Origin: Paramicrobacterium chengjingii
GTDB lineage: Bacteria > Actinomycetota > Actinomycetes > Actinomycetales > Microbacteriaceae
Assembly (NCBI RefSeq): GCF_011751765.2
Contig: NZ_CP061169.1
Location: forward strand, 434,001 to 498,000
Length of the DNA stretch: 64,000 nucleotides
Reading direction: 5' to 3'
The notes beneath the pieces are model-generated. The model was not told where the DNA came from. It searched no databases and saw only the letters and a list, made by a program, of their open reading frames with translations. Numbering within the stretch: position 1 is the first letter of the stretch; each line of letters begins with the position of its first letter. Both the position numbers and the translations under genes were made by a program. Positions 16,574 through 24,771 of the stretch are shown here, piece by piece.

Positions 16574-17449
16574 ATGGAGCCCGATAACACTCGCACTCTC
16601 GTCGATGGCGACAACGTGCACGTCACCTACTACGAGTGGACGGCAGCGCAGCCGCGGGCGGTTGTGCACATCGCCCACGGCGCTGGCGAGCACGCACGCC
16701 GTTACGCGCCGCTTGCCGTCGAACTTGTCGCGGCTGGCTACACGGTGGTGGCCGATGACCATCGCGGGCACGGTCAGACCGGGCTCGACTACCTCGGGCT
16801 GTCGCACCTCGGGCCGCGCGGGATGAGAGGCGCCATCAGCTCGCTGCAGTGCGTAGCTGAGACGGTGCGCGAGCAGCATCCTGATCTGCCGTTCTTCGGG
16901 CTCGGACACAGCTGGGGCGCGCTCCTGATGCAGAAGGTCGTCGCTCGCTCCGGTGTGTACGACGGGGTGATTCTCACCGGCACGTCGTTGGCGGTGCCCG
17001 GCGTGCTCAATGGCGGTGACCTGAACAAGCCGTGGCGCGGCCCAGGGTCGACGGGACTCGAGTGGCTCAGCCGTGATCCAGCAGTCGGGCCTGCGTTCAC
17101 CGACGATCCGCTGTGCTTCGACATCGCCGAGAAGCCGGTGTGGAATCTCGCGCAGGCGCTGAGCTTCTTGGGTCGGCCGTCGCGGCGGATGCCTCGGGAC
17201 ATCCCGGTTCTGATCATGGTGGGCTCCGACGACACGGTCGGCGGGGAGCGGGGCGCCACGTTGCTTGCCGAGGCATACATCATTCGGTCCGGAGTGAGCG
17301 ACGTCGACTTGGAGATTTTCCCCGACGCGCGTCACGAGGTGTACAACGAAACGAATCGCGACGAGGTGGTGGCAAGGCTCATCGACTGGCTTGACGAGCA
17401 CAGACTGGATGAGGACTGGCACGATGAGCAAGCAATCGAGGGGCAATAG
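16574..17449 (+). CDS. Alpha/beta hydrolase, monoacylglycerol-lipase-like (Hydrolase_4)
   Basis: The 291-residue cytoplasmic hydrolase has H-G-A-G-E-H at about 35-40, D-D-H-R-G-H-G at about 61-67, the nucleophile elbow G-H-S-W-G (Ser113), a candidate aspartate in V-G-S-D-D-T-V-G-G, and a catalytic histidine in D-A-R-H-E-V-Y-N-E. This pattern is that of monoglyceride lipases and lysophospholipases, which release fatty acid from monoacyl lipids. The stop is three bases before the NRDE gene, so the pair is probably co-transcribed. Confidence 0.87.
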   Translation: MEPDNTRTLVDGDNVHVTYYEWTAAQPRAVVHIAHGAGEHARRYAPLAVELVAAGYTVVADDHRGHGQTGLDYLGLSHLGPRGMRGAISSLQCVAETVREQHPDLPFFGLGHSWGALLMQKVVARSGVYDGVILTGTSLAVPGVLNGGDLNKPWRGPGSTGLEWLSRDPAVGPAFTDDPLCFDIAEKPVWNLAQALSFLGRPSRRMPRDIPVLIMVGSDDTVGGERGATLLAEAYIIRSGVSDVDLEIFPDARHEVYNETNRDEVVARLIDWLDEHRLDEDWHDEQAIEGQ

Positions 17450-17452
17450 GCC

Positions 17453-18193
17453 ATGTGCACAGTCATCATCCAGGTCCCTGACTCACCCGAAGGCATCGTG
17501 CGTATTCTGGCGGTGCGTGACGAAGACCCTGGCCGACCCTGGCAGCCGCTCGGGGCGTGGTGGCCTGAGACGTATCCTGGCGTTGTCGGTGTGCGCGATG
17601 TTCGCGCCGGTGGAGCGTGGATGGCTGCCGACCCCGTGCGCGGACAAGTCGCTGTGATGTTGAACCGACCCGATTCGCTAGACGTGGCCCCGCGGAGTCT
17701 CGAGTCGCGAGGCGGTCTTGTGCTGGAGTCCGTTGCGGGTCGTTCGCCTCGTGCTCCCCGCACGGCGGGCTTCAACCTCGTCGAGGTGACCGGGCCGTCA
17801 GTCACCGTCACGACGTGGGACGGCGACAGCGTCGGCATCGAAGAGCTCGTGCCGGGCACGCACATGCTTGAGCATCACGACGTTGATGACCCGGGGTCGG
17901 CGCGCATTACACGGTGGCTGCCAGAATTTCGGGATGCTGCGCCGCAGGGCGATGGATTGCACGACGCGTGGTGGGGCGACTGGGCTGCCGTGCTCGAGCG
18001 CAGCGGAAAGCTGTCGCCTGGCGACGATGCCGCGATCATTCGTGACAATCGAGCCCATGGCTACCCGACGCTGTCGCTCCTCGCCTGCGTCGCGAGCGTC
18101 TCGCGTGACGCCGCCGACGTGCGCTTTGCTCCGTTGCAGACGCCGGGCGAGTGGAACGCGCTCGATTTCGTGCCGCCGGTGCAGCCGGAATAG
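17453..18193 (+). CDS. NRDE/TANGO2-family protein
   Basis: The 246-residue protein begins M-C-T-V-I-I and carries the family pattern: Cys2 becomes N-terminal after methionine removal; R-D-E-D follows at about 22-25; then W-W-P (about 33-35), G-G-A-W-M-A (about 48-53) and V-M-L-N-R-P (about 64-69). The first motif here is R-D-E rather than N-R-D-E. Family members are proposed N-terminal-nucleophile hydrolases, and eukaryotic TANGO2 is linked to haem or lipid handling; the bacterial role is not established. It follows the lipase gene with a 3-base gap. Confidence 0.8.
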   Translation: MCTVIIQVPDSPEGIVRILAVRDEDPGRPWQPLGAWWPETYPGVVGVRDVRAGGAWMAADPVRGQVAVMLNRPDSLDVAPRSLESRGGLVLESVAGRSPRAPRTAGFNLVEVTGPSVTVTTWDGDSVGIEELVPGTHMLEHHDVDDPGSARITRWLPEFRDAAPQGDGLHDAWWGDWAAVLERSGKLSPGDDAAIIRDNRAHGYPTLSLLACVASVSRDAADVRFAPLQTPGEWNALDFVPPVQPE

Positions 18194-18214
18194 TTCGCCG
18201 TCGCCTACATGGTG

Positions 18215-19000
18215 TTACGGCCGCGTGCCCGTATAGATGTAGAACTCATTGTCGTCGACGAGGGTTCCTTCCTCATCGGTCAGCGGACTCAGTTCTTCAC
18301 GAATTCGGGCATCGAAGTGGTCGATGCGGTCACCGAGCACAGCCGGAGAGGCGAACGATGTCGAATGCAGAAGGCCGATCATGCTATCGACAGTGTGGGT
18401 GCGTCTCGCGGGCACCGTTCGCGCGGTGATTCCTGTGAAACCGGCGTTGTCGAGATCGTCGATGAAGCTACCCGACTTCTGCCCATATGTACTGGGTCCC
18501 GCTCGACGAGCTTCCCCGAGAACTTCCTGAACCACATCACGTGCCGCGATCTTCCAATCTTGCCCTCCGGCCCAGATGCTCCGGTCCCCGAATACCGAGA
18601 GAGTTGCGCCGTCCACCATATAGCCAATGATGTTTGTGAGGAATGCCGGACGGTCGAACCAGTGAAATGCCCTGCACACGGTGACGAGGTGAGCGAGCCA
18701 TCCCGGTTCGAGCGTGAGCGATTCTGCGGGCCCGTGAATGAATCTCGCACGCCGGTTCGCTATCTCGTCGCTCATATCGGCGCGGGCGACCGCTAAGAGT
18801 TCTTCGTCGACGTCGACTCCGATTGCTTCGTCAAAGTATGGGAGGAGGGCCTGCACCACGAATCCAGTTCCCGTACCGACATCGAGAAGACGGCGCGGCG
18901 ATCCGTTCGGTGCGCTCTCGCTCAATACTCGAGATACGTCTTCCGGTATTCCCGAACGAAACCGACGATAGTAGTCGGCGGTCGAGGCAAAGAAGCTCAC
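18215..19000 (-). CDS. Class I SAM-dependent methyltransferase
   Basis: The 261-residue protein starts at a GTG (19000) and has motif I L-L-D-V-G-T-G-T-G-F at about 39-48, A-I-G-V-D-V-D-E-E-L-L at about 65-75, and a C-R-A-F-H-W-F-D motif typical of methyltransferase domain family 11/25 proteins with an unassigned small-molecule substrate. It is convergent with the NRDE gene. Upstream of it lies the remnant of another methyltransferase gene. Confidence 0.8.
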   Translation of the reverse strand: MSFFASTADYYRRFRSGIPEDVSRVLSESAPNGSPRRLLDVGTGTGFVVQALLPYFDEAIGVDVDEELLAVARADMSDEIANRRARFIHGPAESLTLEPGWLAHLVTVCRAFHWFDRPAFLTNIIGYMVDGATLSVFGDRSIWAGGQDWKIAARDVVQEVLGEARRAGPSTYGQKSGSFIDDLDNAGFTGITARTVPARRTHTVDSMIGLLHSTSFASPAVLGDRIDHFDARIREELSPLTDEEGTLVDDNEFYIYTGTRP

Positions 19001-19009
19001 GGGTCCACG

Positions 19010-19195
19010 TTACTGCCCAGTACTCGCCGCGTATTCGGGCAGGGGTCGAAGCTTGAAGATCATGATACCGAGGTACTTGTTCATCCAATCTTGTTTGTGG
19101 GGGTAGCGGCGTCGGTCATCTTCGGAGAGCTGAGGTTCGATGGTGGTCTCAATCCGCAGGCCCGCCGCAGTGAACGTGTTGATCAGGCTGGAGAT
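19010..19195 (-). pseudogene. C-terminal remnant of a methyltransferase gene
   Basis: On the minus strand a frame ending in TAA at 19012-19010 reads T-I-S-S-L-I-N-T-F-T-A-A-G-L-R-I-E, then R-R-Y-P-H-K-Q-D-W-M-N-K-Y-L and I-M-I-F-K-L-R-P-L. This is the normal C-terminal end of class I methyltransferases of the HRTLS..I/GF.I..EP type. No SAM-binding half precedes it; homology-like sequence fades near 19195. It looks like a truncated gene left after a deletion or insertion, and it directly precedes an intact methyltransferase gene. Confidence 0.6.
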
Positions 19196-19331
19196 CGTGT
19201 GGGCGCGTTTGGGTGATCTCTCTCAGCATCCGGTCTTCTCTCTTGCCGCGAACGGAATCGCGGGCCGGCCGCCACGAGACGGATTCGCTCGTGTGTGCGG
19301 GCCAGGAGTCGCTCTGATCCAAAGCTGCTCC

Positions 19332-19404
19332 AACCTGGAATAAGATCTGTCTTATTCCAGGTTATCGCAATAACCTGGAATAGGGCTCGCGTTATTCCGG
19401 GTTA
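19332..19404. repeat. Array of four alternating inverted repeats (AACCTGGAATA core)
   Basis: AACCTGGAATAAGA (19332-19345) and TCTTATTCCAGGTT (19350-19363) form a perfect 14-bp hairpin around TCTG. TAACCTGGAATA (19371-19382) and TATTCCGGGTTA (19393-19404) form a second hairpin with one G-T pair. The inner copies also pair (GGTTAT with ATAACC at 19361-19376). The core therefore appears four times in alternating orientation within 73 bases. It lies between the methyltransferase remnant and the end of the Gfo/Idh-aldo/keto fusion gene. Function unknown. Confidence 0.8.
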
Positions 19405-19445
19405 CGAATGCACGCCTCGTTGGTTGATTCGTTCGTTGCGCCTGA

Positions 19446-21449
19446 TCAGTGGGCGCGGTCAGAGCGCAGATCGAGCCACCGAACTTGCTCTTCGGTGAGT
19501 TCGATGTCGAGGCCGGCCATAGACGTACGGGTCTCCTCGATCGATCGCGGTCCAATGAGAGGGAACGTGGGGAACGACTGCGAGAGTACATAGGCAAGCG
19601 CGACGGCAGTCGGTGCAACACCGAGTTCAGCGCCGAGCGAGCGCGCGCGAGCGAGTCGCTCGAAGTTGTCATCGTCGTAGTAGCAGCGCACAAGGTCGGC
19701 GTCCGACGTGTTGACGCGGTCTGCCCGAGCAAAGAACCCGCGCGCCTGCGATGACCACGGGAGTAGCGCCGTCCCACTGCGCTCGAGCCACTCACGGTCC
19801 GCCGGTTCCGTGACGTGCTCGCAGCCAGCCCACGGCACGTCGAGGGCGTGAGCAAGCCCGAAGTGGTCGCTCAGCGCGGCAAATGCCTGCTTGTTGTTCG
19901 CTCGTGCGTAGGCCTGTGCTTCCTCGAACCGCGCGATGCTCCAGTTCGAACCACCGAACGCTCGGATGCGCCCCACGCGCACCTGCTCGTCAAGCACGTC
20001 CACGAATTCACCTACCGGAATGGCGGGGTTGTCGCGGTGCATGAGGTAGAGGTCCACATGGTCAGATTGGAGCCGATCGAGGCTCTCATCGAGCTGTCGC
20101 ACGATCGACTCTGGGTCACAGTGCGGAGTGTGCGCGCCCTTTCCGATAATCATGATGTCGTCACGGATGCCGCGGTTCGCTACCCATTGGCCGACGAGAC
20201 GTTCCATGAGGCCGCCGCCGTAGATGTACGCAGTATCAAAGGCGTTGCCACCTCGTTCGACGAAGTCGTCGAACATCGCGGAGGCATGCGACAGAGTCAG
20301 TTGGTTGTCACACCCGAGAATCAAGCGTGAAACAGGCTTGTCGATTCCAACGATGGTGCCGTACGGCATTGTCGAATCGTGGCGGCGTGCAAGTGTGCGG
20401 CCGCTCGCGGTTGGAATGGTTGCTGTCGGCGCCTCGAACGGGTACTCAAGATCGAGAGCGGCGCGCCAGCGATCGAGGGTGCTCGCATTTCCGAGGCTGT
20501 CTGCCCAGCTCATCGTCGGGCTCTGCCCTTGTTCGGCGAATTGAGCGAGCGCGTCCGCCTGAATCGCGTAGGAGAAGGCGGGTTCAAACTCGATGTGCTG
20601 TGCCGCTTCGCCTGGGCGCTGGACGTCAAAGAACGACGGCTCCTCGACACTTGGCAGCCAGGGGGACCGCACGGTGATGCGTCCTCGTGAACCGTAGACG
20701 ACGAGGTTGCTCGGCTCGGCCAACCCGATGCCGCACGTGACGTGAGCGGTGATGCCCGACGCGAATTCGAGTGAGGCGCTCGCCCATTCATCGACTCCGC
20801 TGTCTCCGATTGTTCCCGCGGCTGTAAGCGATGAGGGGTCGGCGAAGGCTGCACCAACGGCGGTGCCCGCAACCAGTCGGGCTGCGGAAATCGGGTACCC
20901 GCCAACGTCCAGAATTCCTCCACCTGCCAGGTCGGGATTTTTCAAGCGATGCCCGTGGGGGAGGTCTGCGGCGAAGGAGAAGGAGGAATCAATGTGCTGC
21001 ACCTCGCCGATCGCGCCGTCAGAGATGAGTTGCGTGAGGCGTTCCATCTGCGGATGGAAGCGATACATAAACCCCTCGGCAAGGTAGACACCGGCACGAC
21101 GGGCGGCCTCCACAAGCGTCATAACACCTGCATGGTTAACAGCGAGTGGCTTTTCGCAGATGACATGTTTGCCGGCCTCAACTGCCTGAATAGCCAAGCG
21201 AACGTGCTCGGTATGGATCGTTGCGATGTAGATGGCATCGACATCAGAATCAGCGTAGAGCTCGTCGTATGACCCGTAGGTGCGAATCGGAGTATCAGCA
21301 TTCGCGAACTCGGTAGCGAAATCTTGTGCGCGCTCAATCGTGCGGCTGCCGACTGCGACAAGTGTGCCGGTTCGGCTGTGCGTCAGCTGCTCAGCAAAGC
21401 GGTGCGCAATGTTGCCGGGCCCGACAATTCCCCAGCGTATGTGATCCAT
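19446..21449 (-). CDS. Fusion: Gfo/Idh/MocA oxidoreductase plus aldo/keto reductase
   Basis: The 667-residue protein joins two NAD(P)-dependent oxidoreductases in one frame. Residues 1 to about 340 are a Gfo/Idh/MocA dehydrogenase: Rossmann motif G-I-V-G-P-G-N-I-A at about 7-15 and the sugar-site C-E-K-P-L-A-V-N. Residues about 360-667 are an aldo/keto reductase: F-D-T-A-Y-I-Y-G, K-G-A-H, D-L-Y-L-M-H-R-D and F-G-G-S-N-W. Together they could run two consecutive redox steps on a sugar or inositol derivative. A perfect palindromic operator and a divergent LacI regulator lie at its start, which supports carbohydrate-linked control. Confidence 0.88.
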   Translation of the reverse strand: MDHIRWGIVGPGNIAHRFAEQLTHSRTGTLVAVGSRTIERAQDFATEFANADTPIRTYGSYDELYADSDVDAIYIATIHTEHVRLAIQAVEAGKHVICEKPLAVNHAGVMTLVEAARRAGVYLAEGFMYRFHPQMERLTQLISDGAIGEVQHIDSSFSFAADLPHGHRLKNPDLAGGGILDVGGYPISAARLVAGTAVGAAFADPSSLTAAGTIGDSGVDEWASASLEFASGITAHVTCGIGLAEPSNLVVYGSRGRITVRSPWLPSVEEPSFFDVQRPGEAAQHIEFEPAFSYAIQADALAQFAEQGQSPTMSWADSLGNASTLDRWRAALDLEYPFEAPTATIPTASGRTLARRHDSTMPYGTIVGIDKPVSRLILGCDNQLTLSHASAMFDDFVERGGNAFDTAYIYGGGLMERLVGQWVANRGIRDDIMIIGKGAHTPHCDPESIVRQLDESLDRLQSDHVDLYLMHRDNPAIPVGEFVDVLDEQVRVGRIRAFGGSNWSIARFEEAQAYARANNKQAFAALSDHFGLAHALDVPWAGCEHVTEPADREWLERSGTALLPWSSQARGFFARADRVNTSDADLVRCYYDDDNFERLARARSLGAELGVAPTAVALAYVLSQSFPTFPLIGPRSIEETRTSMAGLDIELTEEQVRWLDLRSDRAH

Positions 21450-21469
21450 CAGCGAGTCCTCCCAGGTAA

Positions 21470-21485
21470 CCGTGAACGTTCACGG
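21470..21485. promoter_or_regulatory. LacI-type operator between the fusion oxidoreductase and its regulator
   Basis: CCGTGAACGTTCACGG is a perfect 16-bp palindrome with the central CG usual for LacI/GalR operators. It sits 20 bases upstream of the oxidoreductase ATG (21449) and 68 bases before the regulator GTG (21553). Confidence 0.8.
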
Positions 21486-21552
21486 CAAGCGTAGCAGGCT
21501 CGAAGAAGTGGGTAGCATGCAGTCACGGCCCTCGTGGCACGTAGGAGGGAGC

Positions 21553-22548
21553 GTGAACAAATTGAGCTCGTCAAAGCCGACAACGATCAATGATGTTGCG
21601 CGTGCGGCGGGCGTCTCTCGCCAGACGGTCACTCGTGCGCTCAACAACATGCCGGACGTAAGTGCGGTCACTCGCGAACGCGTGATCGCTGCCGCCAGCG
21701 CTCTCAACTACCGTCCCAATCGTGCGGCGCAGGGACTCGTGCGGGGCAGTAAGCCCACCATCGGCCTCGTCGTGAGCGACCTCCGAAACCCTTACTATCC
21801 CGAGCTCGCTTCCGAGCTCACGCGTAAAGCCGGGTTGCGAGGGTGGAGCGTTGTGCTCTGCGACCTCGGCGACGACCCGGACGACGCTCACCGTCGGCTC
21901 GAGACCGTCGCCCAACGAGTTGACGCGATGGTGGGTCACGTAGCGGCAGGCGAATGGAAGGGAGCGCTCGCCAACACTCCGACGGTCGTTCTCGACGGGC
22001 CGTCCGATTCCGCAAAACACGCAGTGATCGCGATCGATTATGAACCCGGCATTCGCGCTGCCATCGATCATCTGAAATCGGCAGGATGCTCACGCATCGC
22101 CATGGTCGATGCAGGCCGTGCCCCATCGATTCGGCGGCAGATCTATCGGCGCCTACTCAACGAGTATGGCCTCCAATGGTCTCCCGATTCCGAGCTTGTC
22201 GCGCCCGACACGCACGACGGGGGAGTGCGTGCTGCCGCGCGTTTGTGCAAGCAGAACCCGCAGACGGATGCAGTACTCGCCTTCAACGATGTGATGGCCG
22301 TCGGGATGCTGAAAGGGTTCGCGCGTGCAGACGTCAACGTTCCCAGCGACATTGCCGTCGTCGGCATCGACGGTCTCGATATCGGCACTCTCGTGACGCC
22401 CGAGCTCACAAGCATCGCCATTGACAAGGCGAAACTCGCTGATATCGCTATCGAACTTGTCGACGCACTGTTAGATGGCGTCACGCCGCCAGACGAGCGA
22501 TTGCATCGAACCGCGACGCACACGCTCGCCGTCCGAGAGTCGGCGTGA
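21553..22548 (+). CDS. LacI-family transcriptional regulator
   Basis: I choose the GTG at 21553 (V-N-K-L-S-S-S-K-P), preceded by AGGAGGGAGC, giving 331 residues; the frame remains open to 21472 but the upstream part overlaps the operator region. The N-terminal HTH reads T-I-N-D-V-A-R-A-A-G-V-S-R-Q-T-V-T-R-A-L-N with hinge L-N-Y-R-P-N-R-A-A-Q-G-L, followed by a periplasmic-binding-like effector domain with I-A-V-V-G-I-D-G. It is divergent from the Gfo/Idh-aldo/keto fusion and probably represses it through the palindrome at 21470-21485. Confidence 0.9.
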   Translation: MNKLSSSKPTTINDVARAAGVSRQTVTRALNNMPDVSAVTRERVIAAASALNYRPNRAAQGLVRGSKPTIGLVVSDLRNPYYPELASELTRKAGLRGWSVVLCDLGDDPDDAHRRLETVAQRVDAMVGHVAAGEWKGALANTPTVVLDGPSDSAKHAVIAIDYEPGIRAAIDHLKSAGCSRIAMVDAGRAPSIRRQIYRRLLNEYGLQWSPDSELVAPDTHDGGVRAAARLCKQNPQTDAVLAFNDVMAVGMLKGFARADVNVPSDIAVVGIDGLDIGTLVTPELTSIAIDKAKLADIAIELVDALLDGVTPPDERLHRTATHTLAVRESA

Positions 22549-22550
22549 CT

Positions 22551-22987
22551 TCAGAAACGTGACCCGCCCAGAAGTTCCGACGGCTTGTGCCAGGTGAGGG
22601 CGTACCTCCACATGGCGAACTGCCGCCGGGGGCGGTGAGCTCCCTCAACCGGCCGAGCGCACTCTCAAGATCCTCGAAGTGATGCAATGCCGCGACCGAC
22701 GCGACGACATCGAATGTTCGACCGAAGTCATGGGTCATCGCGTCAGCGAGCACCCAGTTGATGCCGGCGTGAGTTCTTTGCGCGGCGGCGAGAATCGGCG
22801 CGTCCACATCGATGGCAGTGACATCGGGGAGCCGCTCGCGGAGATCGCGAGCAAGCATGCCATTTCCCGTGCCCACGTCCAATGCAGATGTCGCGGAATG
22901 TGGAATCGCCTCAAGCACGACACGGTGAAAGTGGATGTTGTGATTCCACAGCGGCCCGTCTTTCAATCCCATCTCCCCATCATGCAT
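22551..22987 (-). pseudogene. Class I methyltransferase with internal deletion
   Basis: The N-terminal half (residues 1-122) is normal: A-L-D-V-G-T-G-N-G-M-L, V-T-A-I-D-V-D-A-P-I, V-A-A-L-H-H-F and L-R-E-L-T-A-P-G-G. After about 22622 the frame loses all family sequence and runs into the 3' end of the LacI gene (22481). A different frame from about 22620 to a TGA at 22553-22551 reads F-A-M-W-R-Y-A-L-T-W-H-K-P, a typical methyltransferase C-terminus. The simplest reading is deletion of roughly 60-70 central codons with loss of frame. The gene is probably inactive. Confidence 0.7.
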
Positions 22988-23051
22988 GTCTATGGTTCAG
23001 CCCGTGCTGTTGTGCCCGATCGCGCGCAGTGAGCACTATGTGCGTTGCAGG

Positions 23052-23669
23052 CTACGACGCGCTGGCGAGGGGAACGTTGAAGCTCAGCAGAGACGCCTTG
23101 TCGTCTTCGAACGAGAGCGTCGTAAGCGCACAGTTGCCCACCTCGGGGAAGACGTCGCGGTAGAGGTTCGGGTCGATCGAGAACAGCGTGCACATGATGA
23201 GGCGCATCAGCGTGCCGTGGCCAACGACGAGCGCCGTTCCGCCGTCTGCATCGCGAATGATGCGCGCCAGCACCTTGAGAGCACGCGCAACGGCGATCGC
23301 ACCAGGCTCGCCAGATGGCATGGGCGACCGCGCCGGTGCCGAGACGAATGCCGCGGCAGCATCCGGATATTGCTCGTAAAGCTCGTCGATCGTGAGCCCC
23401 TCGCCCTTGCCGAAGTCGACCTCGGCCAGATCTTGCTCCGTCCAATGCTCAAGCCCCGTGGCCTTAGCGACGGCATCGGCCGTGAGCCACGCACGAGACA
23501 ACGCAGAGGAAACGAGCACGTCAGGCCGGTTGCGAGACGCCCACTCAGCAAGCTCTTCGGCCTGCTGCATCCCCCTCTCGGTCAGTGCAATGTCGCTGGA
23601 TCCGGCGTACCGGTGTTCGCCGTGCCAGACGGTCTCGCCGTGTCTGACCATAATCAAAGTGGTGCTCAT
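23052..23669 (-). CDS. Histidine phosphatase (phosphoglycerate-mutase-like) family protein
   Basis: The 205-residue protein starts at the ATG at 23669; the frame open to 24281 is a shadow of the lipoate ligase gene. The catalytic L-I-M-V-R-H-G-E-T motif (about 5-13) carries the phospho-accepting histidine. An S-S-A-L-S-R-A motif gives a phosphate-binding arginine and V-V-G-H-G-T-L-M-R gives the second histidine. Family members dephosphorylate small metabolites; the substrate cannot be told. It is divergent from the lipoate ligase gene with a 52-base gap. Confidence 0.85.
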   Translation of the reverse strand: MSTTLIMVRHGETVWHGEHRYAGSSDIALTERGMQQAEELAEWASRNRPDVLVSSALSRAWLTADAVAKATGLEHWTEQDLAEVDFGKGEGLTIDELYEQYPDAAAAFVSAPARSPMPSGEPGAIAVARALKVLARIIRDADGGTALVVGHGTLMRLIMCTLFSIDPNLYRDVFPEVGNCALTTLSFEDDKASLLSFNVPLASAS

Positions 23670-23721
23670 GACTCCATTGTGCCGCCCCTGAGCTTCGGCG
23701 CAACGGCGATAAGCTGAAACC

Positions 23722-24771
23722 ATGCACGGTGAATACAAGGTTCCAGGCGGAAAGCTCGTGGTTGTCGACCTCGATGTCGTCGACGGCGTGATCTCGGAAT
23801 TCGCTCTTGCCGGAGACTTCTTTCTCGAACCAGACGAGGCGCTCGGCGACATCAACCAGGCGCTGATCGGCATGCCGGCGGCCAGCGATACTGCGACGTT
23901 CGCCGCGGCGGTTCGCAGTGCGCTGCCTGACGATGCCGCGCTTCTGGGCTTTACCCCAGAGTCGGTAGGGGTTGCCACGCGTCGTGCGTTGTCGCAGGCG
24001 GCCAACTGGCGCGACTTCGAATGGCAGATCATCCACTCTGAGGCGGTGCCCCCGCGCATGCATCTCGCTCTTGATGAAGTGCTCACGAGCGAGGTCGGTG
24101 CCGGCCGGCGTGGGCCGACGCTGCGCATCTGGGAATGGAACGAGTCCGCCGTCGTGATCGGCAGCTTCCAATCGGTGAAGAACGAAGTCGACATGGATGC
24201 CGCGGCGGAGAACGGCTTCGACGTCGTGCGCCGCGTTTCAGGCGGCGGCGCCATGCTCATGAAGAAGGGCGAGGTTGTCACCTACTCGCTGTACGTTCCG
24301 GCCGAGCTGGTGCAGGGAATGTCGTTCGCCGACTCGTACGCCTACCTCGACGAATGGGTGATCGAAGCGTTGCGTTCACTCGGCATCGACGCCGAGTACA
24401 AGCCGCTCAACGACATCACGAGTCCTGGAGGCAAGATCGGCGGGGCGGCGCAGAAGCGACTCGGCAACGGCGGAGTGCTGCACCACGTCACCATGAGCTA
24501 CGACATGGACGGCGACGTCATGACCGATGTGCTGCGCATCGGTCGCGAGAAGATGAGCGACAAGGGCACGACATCCGCGGCCAAGCGTGTCGACCCGCTG
24601 CGCAGCCAAACCGGCCTCAGCCGCGCCGAGATCATCGAACGCATGAAAGAGACGTTTGTGTCGCAGACCGGTGCGACCGTCGGCGAGATCACACCGCAGG
24701 AGTTTGCCGAGGCCGAGAAACTCGTCGAGTCGAAATTCTCGACCGCGGCCTGGCTCAATCGGGTGCCGTAG
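23722..24771 (+). CDS. lplA: Lipoate-protein ligase A family protein with N-terminal accessory domain
   Basis: The 349-residue protein has the biotin/lipoate ligase fold at about 95-330: V-V-I-G-S-F-Q-S, R-R-V-S-G-G-G-A-M (lipoyl-adenylate loop) and N-D-I-T-S-P-G-G-K-I-G-G-A-A-Q. The first 90 residues (G-G-K-L-V-V-V-D-L-D-V-V-D-G-V-I, then F-F-L-E-P-D-E-A) look like the LplA accessory domain, which in Escherichia coli LplA is C-terminal; here the order is reversed. The enzyme would attach lipoate or a related acid to E2 or H-protein lysines. Its TAG stop shares a base with the GTG of the DNA methyltransferase. Confidence 0.85.
   Translation: MHGEYKVPGGKLVVVDLDVVDGVISEFALAGDFFLEPDEALGDINQALIGMPAASDTATFAAAVRSALPDDAALLGFTPESVGVATRRALSQAANWRDFEWQIIHSEAVPPRMHLALDEVLTSEVGAGRRGPTLRIWEWNESAVVIGSFQSVKNEVDMDAAAENGFDVVRRVSGGGAMLMKKGEVVTYSLYVPAELVQGMSFADSYAYLDEWVIEALRSLGIDAEYKPLNDITSPGGKIGGAAQKRLGNGGVLHHVTMSYDMDGDVMTDVLRIGREKMSDKGTTSAAKRVDPLRSQTGLSRAEIIERMKETFVSQTGATVGEITPQEFAEAEKLVESKFSTAAWLNRVP

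Noticed and set aside
19332-19404. CRISPR array or insertion-sequence ends.
   Set aside because: The repeats alternate in orientation with no unique spacers, and no transposase or cas gene lies nearby.
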